A stretch of 64,000 nt of DNA. Origin: Telluribacter roseus (GTDB taxonomy: Bacteria > Bacteroidota > Bacteroidia > Cytophagales > Spirosomataceae). The DNA lies in the NCBI RefSeq assembly GCF_017355915.2, contig NZ_JAFEUV020000015.1, positions 1 to 64,000 on the forward strand, given 5' to 3'. The stretch's first letter is position 1. Each line of letters begins with the position of its first letter. This document shows, in pieces, positions 59,840 through 64,000 of the stretch. The position numbers and the translations under genes are program-made. Under the pieces are notes generated by a model. It was not told the origin of the DNA, did not search any database, and saw only the letters and a program-made list of their open reading frames with translations.

Positions 59840-61111
59840 ATGAAAACAGCCATGTACAAATCCCAAAAACCAGGTACTCAATTTGTTCGCACCTCAGCCG
59901 TAACCGTAAGCCGGTGGTTCCTGCTGATGTTTGCTTTTGTATTTCTGATGACCAGTTGTAAAGAAAACATTGATCCGGATCCCGATGGAGACGGTGTAGC
60001 ACAGTCCGACAGCGATCCGGTGTTGATCAAGGAGTCCATCAACGCAAAGACTACTCTGGTGGATCGCTTTGCCAACCCTGACCTGCCAGACTACATTGTA
60101 ACAAGATCCATTGATGTCAACGCTGAGCTCACTATCAATCCCGGGGTGGTAGTTGCCTTTGAGCGCGATGTATACATGCATATACAGGATAGCGGCTACC
60201 TGAGTGCCAAAGGGCAGCCCGACAAAAAGATAAAGTTTGTAGGTGTACAGAAAACCAAAGGCTACTGGATCGGTATAGCCCTCTACTCGGGCAGCAACGT
60301 CAATGTAATGGAGCATGTGGAAATCATGCACACTGGCAGCCGCCCCGTGCACAGTGATATTAAAGCAGCGTTGTTCGTATATGGGGGTAGTGAGGCTCAG
60401 ATTACCATTAAGAACAGTCAGCTTTCCCAGAACGACGGATACGGAATGTATCTCTATGAGGGGGCCATTCTTCGGGAATTCTCTCAAAACTCTTTCACTA
60501 ACCACACGGAGGCAGGTATTATGGTGGATGCCATGAATGTTTCCCGTCTTGACGCCGATTCAAAATTCACCGGAGGTAACGGGCGTAATGTGGTAGAGGT
60601 CCTACAGTCCAGCCTTGAAGGCAATAAGGAAATAGAGTGGAAATCCTTTGCCGATAAAACTCCCTACCGGCTTAATGGTGAACTTACAGTCAACTCGGGC
60701 TGGAAGTTAAACCCTGGTGTAACACTGGAAATGAACCGTGATGCAATCATTGAGATAAGTACTGATGGCTATATGTCAGCTCAGGGAACAGCCACCGAGA
60801 AGATCAAGATTACCAGTGCTAGTGGCTCGGCAGCCTATTGGCAGGGTATCGTCTGCTACTCGCAGGTAAACAAGAACATCCTGGAAAACGCAGAGGTAAG
60901 AAATGCAGGTAGCAAAATCCTCGTGGGCGAGAAAAAAACCAACATTGCGATTTATGGCGACGGAGCCTCTATGACTATAAAAAATACCCACGTTAGCGGC
61001 AGCGGTGGCTACGGGATTTTTGTGGCGTCCGGAGCCTCTGCCAATACTGATCTGGCTACTACCAATACTTTCGATTCCAACGCCCTAACCAATGTATTGA
61101 TCGAAGAGTAG
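59840..61111 (+). CDS. Beta-helix-like lipoprotein with internal duplication
   Basis: The 423-residue protein has a signal and lipobox MTSC with lipidation at about residue 40, then two similar halves. Each has a strand pair, INPGVVVAFERDVYMHIQDSG and LNPGVTLEMNRDAIIEISTDG, followed by matching segments YLSAKGQPDKKIKF and YMSAQGTATEKIKI, and then a set of parallel-beta-helix-like repeats (LFVYGGSEAQITIKNSQLSQNDGYGMYL and IAIYGDGASMTIKNTHVSGSGGYGIFV). I infer a right-handed beta-helix, as in pectate-lyase-like and surface-adhesin proteins, but see no catalytic residues. It probably arose by internal duplication. Confidence 0.72.
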   Translation: MKTAMYKSQKPGTQFVRTSAVTVSRWFLLMFAFVFLMTSCKENIDPDPDGDGVAQSDSDPVLIKESINAKTTLVDRFANPDLPDYIVTRSIDVNAELTINPGVVVAFERDVYMHIQDSGYLSAKGQPDKKIKFVGVQKTKGYWIGIALYSGSNVNVMEHVEIMHTGSRPVHSDIKAALFVYGGSEAQITIKNSQLSQNDGYGMYLYEGAILREFSQNSFTNHTEAGIMVDAMNVSRLDADSKFTGGNGRNVVEVLQSSLEGNKEIEWKSFADKTPYRLNGELTVNSGWKLNPGVTLEMNRDAIIEISTDGYMSAQGTATEKIKITSASGSAAYWQGIVCYSQVNKNILENAEVRNAGSKILVGEKKTNIAIYGDGASMTIKNTHVSGSGGYGIFVASGASANTDLATTNTFDSNALTNVLIEE

Positions 61112-61149
61112 CCTGCCCATATAACCCATATATCCACACGAACACATCA

Positions 61150-61180
61150 GTCAAAAGCCGCTTCACCAGCGGCTTTTGAC
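61150..61180 (+). repeat. Repeated hairpin, copy 1 (terminator-like)
   Basis: A perfect 13-bp stem, GTCAAAAGCCGCT (61150-61162) with AGCGGCTTTTGAC (61168-61180), surrounds the loop TCACC. It follows the beta-helix lipoprotein gene by 39 bp. The same core AAAAGCCGCT, loop and complementary arm, plus CGTTTCAGCG two bases after, recur at 63.84 kb. Confidence 0.8.
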
Positions 61181-61198
61181 GTTTCAGCGAAGTCACTG

Positions 61199-61229
61199 TT
61201 GGGCACCTGACATACATCGGGCAACTTTG
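61199..61229 (+). promoter_or_regulatory. Promoter of the UGT gene
   Basis: TTG (61199-61201), a 20-base spacer and CAACTTTG (61222-61229) form a Bacteroidota-type promoter with C in place of the first T of the -7 box, 41 bp ahead of ATG 61271. Confidence 0.55.
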
Positions 61230-61270
61230 CCTCATCTATTTCCTACTACTCCTTACAGCATTTATTAGCC

Positions 61271-62605
61271 ATGAAAAAATTACGTATTCTTTTTGCCACT
61301 ATTCCTGCGGATAGCCATTTCGGCCCGTTGACCAGCCTGGCGGTTCACCTGAGCGATCTGGGACACGATGTTCGCTGGTACGTAGGCGGACACTACAGAG
61401 AAAAAGTAACCCGACTGGGCCTGTACCACTACCCCTTCGTCAAGGCCCGGACAGTCAATCGGGACAACCTGGACGCACTCTTTCCTGAAAGGGCCGGAAT
61501 CAGAGGTACCATGGCCAGGCTCCGTTTTGATCTCAGAGAGGTATACCTACTAAGAGTACCCGAGTTTGTTGAGGACCTGAAAGACATCTACGCAGACTGG
61601 ACCTATGACTTGGTAGTACACGATGCAGGCTTCCTGGGATCGGATTTTATTAGAGAAATACTACCGGTAAAAACTGTATCCGTAGGCATAGCCCCTCTGG
61701 CCGAATCCGATACGTGCCTGCCTCCTTCTGGTCTGGGCAAGCAACCGGCCCGCAGCCGGCCCGGCCGCTGGATACACCATCTGATGCGGTACTTTGTACA
61801 GCAGGTACAGCTCAAGCCGATCCATGATCTTTATAATCAGCTCCGCCGGCAGCACAATCTTCCTGAGGCCGATGAATTTGTCTTTGATGCAGCTATACGC
61901 CACGCTGACCTGTACCTGCAAAGTGGCGTACCAAGCCTTGAGTACCCACGCAGGTCCATCAGCCCCAACATCAGGTTTGTAGGAGCCATGCTGCCTTGTA
62001 CTATTCGTCGTCGAAAGTACTTTGAGCACGCTATGCAGGCGCTGCAGGCCAGGCGGGTAGTACTGGTGACGCAGGGAACCGTTGAAAAAGACATTGAGAA
62101 ACTACTGGTACCTACCCTTAGGGCATTCAAGAATGAGCCTTCTACCCTGGTGATCGCTACCACCGGAGGCTCCTGTACGGAGGAACTGCGTAAGCGCTTC
62201 CCTGAGGATAACTTCATCATTGAAGACTACATAGATTTTGATACCGTGATGCCCTACGCCAGTGTACTAGTCACGAATGGAGGGTACGGCGGAGTTATGC
62301 AGGCCCTGAAGCATAACCTGCCCCTGGTGGTAGCGGGTGTTCAGGAGGGCAGGAATGAAGTCGCAGCCCGTATTGAGTACTGTAAGGCCGGTATAAATCT
62401 GAAAACCGAAACGCCCAGAACGGTACATATCTGGCAGGCGATAGATCAGGTACTAACGGATAGTACTTACCAGCGCAACGCGCGAAAGCTTGGCTGGGAG
62501 TTTGGGGCTTACGATGCCAATGAGCTGGCTACGCAATACATCGAGGCACTGGCAGAGGTGCAGGAACGCGTGCTACTGGCCGAAGAGTTACAGATTGCCT
62601 GCTGA
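61271..62605 (+). CDS. UGT-type glycosyltransferase (GT1 / MGT family)
   Basis: The 444-residue cytoplasmic protein has the two-Rossmann layout of GT1 glycosyltransferases such as macrolide and zeaxanthin transferases. The N-terminal acceptor half opens ILFATIPADSHFGPLTSLAVHLSDLGHDVRW. The C-terminal nucleotide-sugar half has VLVTQGT near residue 258 and VTNGGYGGVMQALKHNLPLVVAGVQEGRNEVAARIEYCKAGINL (about 330-375), the HG/NGG donor-binding motif. The acceptor is unknown; carotenoids or secondary metabolites are possible. It is flanked by a repeated hairpin on one side and a hairpin terminator on the other. Confidence 0.9.
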   Translation: MKKLRILFATIPADSHFGPLTSLAVHLSDLGHDVRWYVGGHYREKVTRLGLYHYPFVKARTVNRDNLDALFPERAGIRGTMARLRFDLREVYLLRVPEFVEDLKDIYADWTYDLVVHDAGFLGSDFIREILPVKTVSVGIAPLAESDTCLPPSGLGKQPARSRPGRWIHHLMRYFVQQVQLKPIHDLYNQLRRQHNLPEADEFVFDAAIRHADLYLQSGVPSLEYPRRSISPNIRFVGAMLPCTIRRRKYFEHAMQALQARRVVLVTQGTVEKDIEKLLVPTLRAFKNEPSTLVIATTGGSCTEELRKRFPEDNFIIEDYIDFDTVMPYASVLVTNGGYGGVMQALKHNLPLVVAGVQEGRNEVAARIEYCKAGINLKTETPRTVHIWQAIDQVLTDSTYQRNARKLGWEFGAYDANELATQYIEALAEVQERVLLAEELQIAC

Positions 62606-62620
62606 GAAGTCTCTTTGATC

Positions 62621-62667
62621 TAACACATCTGTCGGCGGTATGCAAATGCCTGCTGACGGATGTGTTA
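62621..62667 (+). terminator. Hairpin terminator after the UGT gene
   Basis: TAACACATC at 62621-62629 pairs with GATGTGTTA at 62659-62667, and the inner bases extend the stem with mismatches. No clear T run follows, so this is a probable rather than certain terminator. Confidence 0.5.
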
Positions 62668-62737
62668 ATCCATTCTCTGTTAAACAGCCTAACCGGCTAA
62701 TTCATTACGCATTATTACCGTTTCGTGATCTTTCGGG

Positions 62738-62768
62738 TTGGATACGCCCCTGACATTCTGCAAGTTTG
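62738..62768 (+). promoter_or_regulatory. Promoter of the 62.8-kb gene
   Basis: TTG (62738-62740), a 20-base spacer and CAAGTTTG (62761-62768) repeat the layout seen at 61.2 kb, 45 bp ahead of ATG 62814. Confidence 0.55.
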
Positions 62769-62813
62769 CCTTGGTAAGTCCAACCTGCCAAATTACAGAA
62801 ATCAACATTAGCC

Positions 62814-63743
62814 ATGAAAAAATCATCATTCAAAGCTCTTCTGCTAGCTACTCTTGTCGGTGCGCTGGCTACCCGCCCGGCGGATGTACTCAAGGAGCTT
62901 AAGCTTACCCAGGAGGAGGTAAGCAGCCAGGTATTCGAACAGCTTACCCACGACTATCCATCCTTATACCTATCCTACGATAGCCGCCAGGCCGCTAAGC
63001 AGCTTTCGGCCCAGGCGCGGGCTACCGCCGTACGGGCCATTTATCCCATAGTGCGGACGTATGTGGAGTCGGAGGACTTCAGGAGCCGCTACGATAGCTG
63101 GCTGCGGAACAAGTACCACATCAGCGATACGCCCGATCCGTCGGCCACCATGACAAATGCCGACCTGAAAGCACTAATGGATGAGCAACTGGATCAGACG
63201 CTGGCGGCATTCAGCAATCTGACCCCTCAACTCCTGGCTATGATGCTACCTCAGCAAGTAGCTCAGCTCCAGGAGCAGATGCAGGGTGCCGATGCCCCTA
63301 CCAAAGCAGCCCTGAACCGCGAGCTGACGGAGCTGAAGCACATACAGCCACTAGCTACTTCCAAACCGGATGAGTTCAAGACCCGATTCCTTGCGTCTAT
63401 GAAGCGCACAATGGCCCGCCAGATGGAGCAGGGTATGAAAAACGAGGAAGAACACCTGGCTAAGGCAAAAGAACAGGCTGAGGAACAGCGGGGTAATGAA
63501 GCCAAATACCAGGCGGAAAAGAATCCAAACTTGGTAGTACAGAAAAAACTGCGCGAATTTATTGCCCTGGCGGAGTCGGTTGATTTTGACGCCCAAACCG
63601 AAAAGCGAGGTTATCGGGTTGAATTTGTGAAGGATGAGCACCGTGGTAAGTCCAGAGAGTGGAAGCAGCTTTACCGGATTGGACGCGAGCCCGTGATGGC
63701 CGCGCGCGATCTGGCCCGTACCTGGCTGAAGGAGCTTCAATAA
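62814..63743 (+). CDS. Hypothetical protein with coiled-coil region
   Basis: I do not recognise this 309-residue protein. It starts with a short hydrophobic segment (residues 5-19) that could be a signal peptide or anchor, without a lipobox. The rest is mainly helical and charged, with a long Lys/Glu/Gln-rich coiled coil at about 195-235 (QMEQGMKNEEEHLAKAKEQAEEQRGNEAK) and a conserved-looking C-terminus YRIGREPVMAARDLARTWLKELQ. No catalytic motif is visible. The ATG is preceded by TTAGCC and a good promoter, and the gene ends before repeated hairpin copy 2. Confidence 0.75.
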   Translation: MKKSSFKALLLATLVGALATRPADVLKELKLTQEEVSSQVFEQLTHDYPSLYLSYDSRQAAKQLSAQARATAVRAIYPIVRTYVESEDFRSRYDSWLRNKYHISDTPDPSATMTNADLKALMDEQLDQTLAAFSNLTPQLLAMMLPQQVAQLQEQMQGADAPTKAALNRELTELKHIQPLATSKPDEFKTRFLASMKRTMARQMEQGMKNEEEHLAKAKEQAEEQRGNEAKYQAEKNPNLVVQKKLREFIALAESVDFDAQTEKRGYRVEFVKDEHRGKSREWKQLYRIGREPVMAARDLARTWLKELQ

Positions 63744-63841
63744 GCACAAAACACTGAAAATAGCAACCCCAACCCATACCGTAAGCACGTAACACAACAG
63801 ACTCCACCTGTACATAAAGGATCAAAGACGGATCATTGATT

Positions 63842-63870
63842 GAAAAAGCCGCTTCACCAGCGGCTTTTTC
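63842..63870 (+). repeat. Repeated hairpin, copy 2 (terminator-like)
   Basis: A perfect 12-bp stem, GAAAAAGCCGCT (63842-63853) with AGCGGCTTTTTC (63859-63870), surrounds the loop TCACC, and CGTTTCAGCG follows at 63871-63880. It is near-identical to the element at 61150-61190. It comes about 100 bp after the preceding stop codon. Confidence 0.8.
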
Positions 63871-63949
63871 CGTTTCAGCGCATAACAGCGTTTAGAAAAT
63901 CAGAATTTGTAGTAATCTTTATAATAGATTTCTTTCATTGCATTGATTA

Positions 63950-64000
63950 ATGACTCCTCAAGCTATAAATACCCTGGATGATAAGTGGTTACGCATTACC
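63950..64000 (+). CDS. Partial gene start at the window edge
   Basis: An ATG at 63950 opens a frame that runs to the window end (MTPQAINTLDDKWLRIT). Seventeen codons do not allow a family call. TTTG at 63906-63909, a 19-base spacer and TTTCTTTC at 63929-63936 may be its promoter. It could equally be a chance frame. Confidence 0.35.
   Translation, partial: MTPQAINTLDDKWLRIT

Noticed and set aside
1-64000. tRNA, rRNA, CRISPR array, insertion sequence or prophage
   Set aside because: I looked for cloverleaf-like sequences, spaced direct repeats and transposase or phage genes and saw none.

Overview
The window comes from a Bacteroidota chromosome, most likely an aerobic member of the Cytophagales. 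Support for this comes from LytS- and LytTR-type signalling proteins, many small SPII lipoproteins, Bacteroidota-type promoters (TTG or TTTG, then 19-20 bases, then TAnnTTTG), few Shine-Dalgarno sequences, a Bacteroidota-type FtsL and a meso-DAP-type MurE. I saw no rRNA, tRNA, CRISPR array, insertion sequence or prophage. Base composition is fairly even (around half GC). The exception is the first 0.9 kb, which is more AT-rich and holds an isolated HNH nuclease that is probably the remnant of a larger restriction-type enzyme.

Layout. 0.9-3.1 kb: an operon encoding the two halves of the plant Tm-1 protein (UPF0261 and a PEP-hydrolase-like TIM barrel). 3.3-7.7 kb: single metabolic and accessory genes (DUF1080, Nudix, NTF2-like, cupin, MFS, lipoprotein). 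7.8-12.4 kb: GT-C glycosyltransferase, SDR, PAP2 phosphatase, nicotinamidase-like hydrolase and a conserved hypothetical. 12.5-15.7 kb: a surface-glycan patch (GT-C-like membrane protein, GT2, DUF5672). 15.8-24.9 kb: OmpA-family protein, prmA followed by a 1557-residue exported protein, plsY and an M20 dipeptidase. 25.1-30 kb: membrane LytTR regulator, serine hydrolase and a PQQ-type sugar dehydrogenase fused to PKD, cytochrome c and CBM6-like modules. 30.1-32.3 kb: egtB-egtD (ergothioneine). 32.4-38.8 kb: a partial dcw cluster, rsmH-ftsL-ftsI-murE-mraY. 38.9-44.5 kb: thioredoxin-like protein and MFS, then a MarR regulator with a FadN-type beta-oxidation enzyme. 44.6-47 kb: hybrid histidine kinase and Rrf2 regulator. 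47-50.6 kb: a three-gene glycan cassette (epimerase, polyprenyl-phosphate GT2, GT-C). 50.9-56.4 kb: small lipoproteins, oligoendopeptidase F, dihaem cytochrome c and an orphan LytS-type kinase. 56.8-63.7 kb: a run of exported or lipoprotein genes of mostly unknown function, with a UGT-type glycosyltransferase.

How the genes work together. The dcw genes make the peptidoglycan precursor and septal transpeptidase. prmA methylates ribosomal protein L11 and plsY starts phospholipid synthesis. The MarR/FadN pair belongs to fatty-acid degradation, and its palindrome sits exactly on the regulator's own -33 box. The two glycan cassettes probably decorate surface polymers or proteins. No unmistakable new defence or secretion system was found. 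The best leads are the split Tm-1 operon, the 1557-residue protein behind prmA, a nested 58-bp inverted repeat at 10955-11012, a repeated hairpin at 61.15 and 63.84 kb, a recurrent AGCC immediately before start codons of exported-protein genes, and a strong excess of GGTACC.
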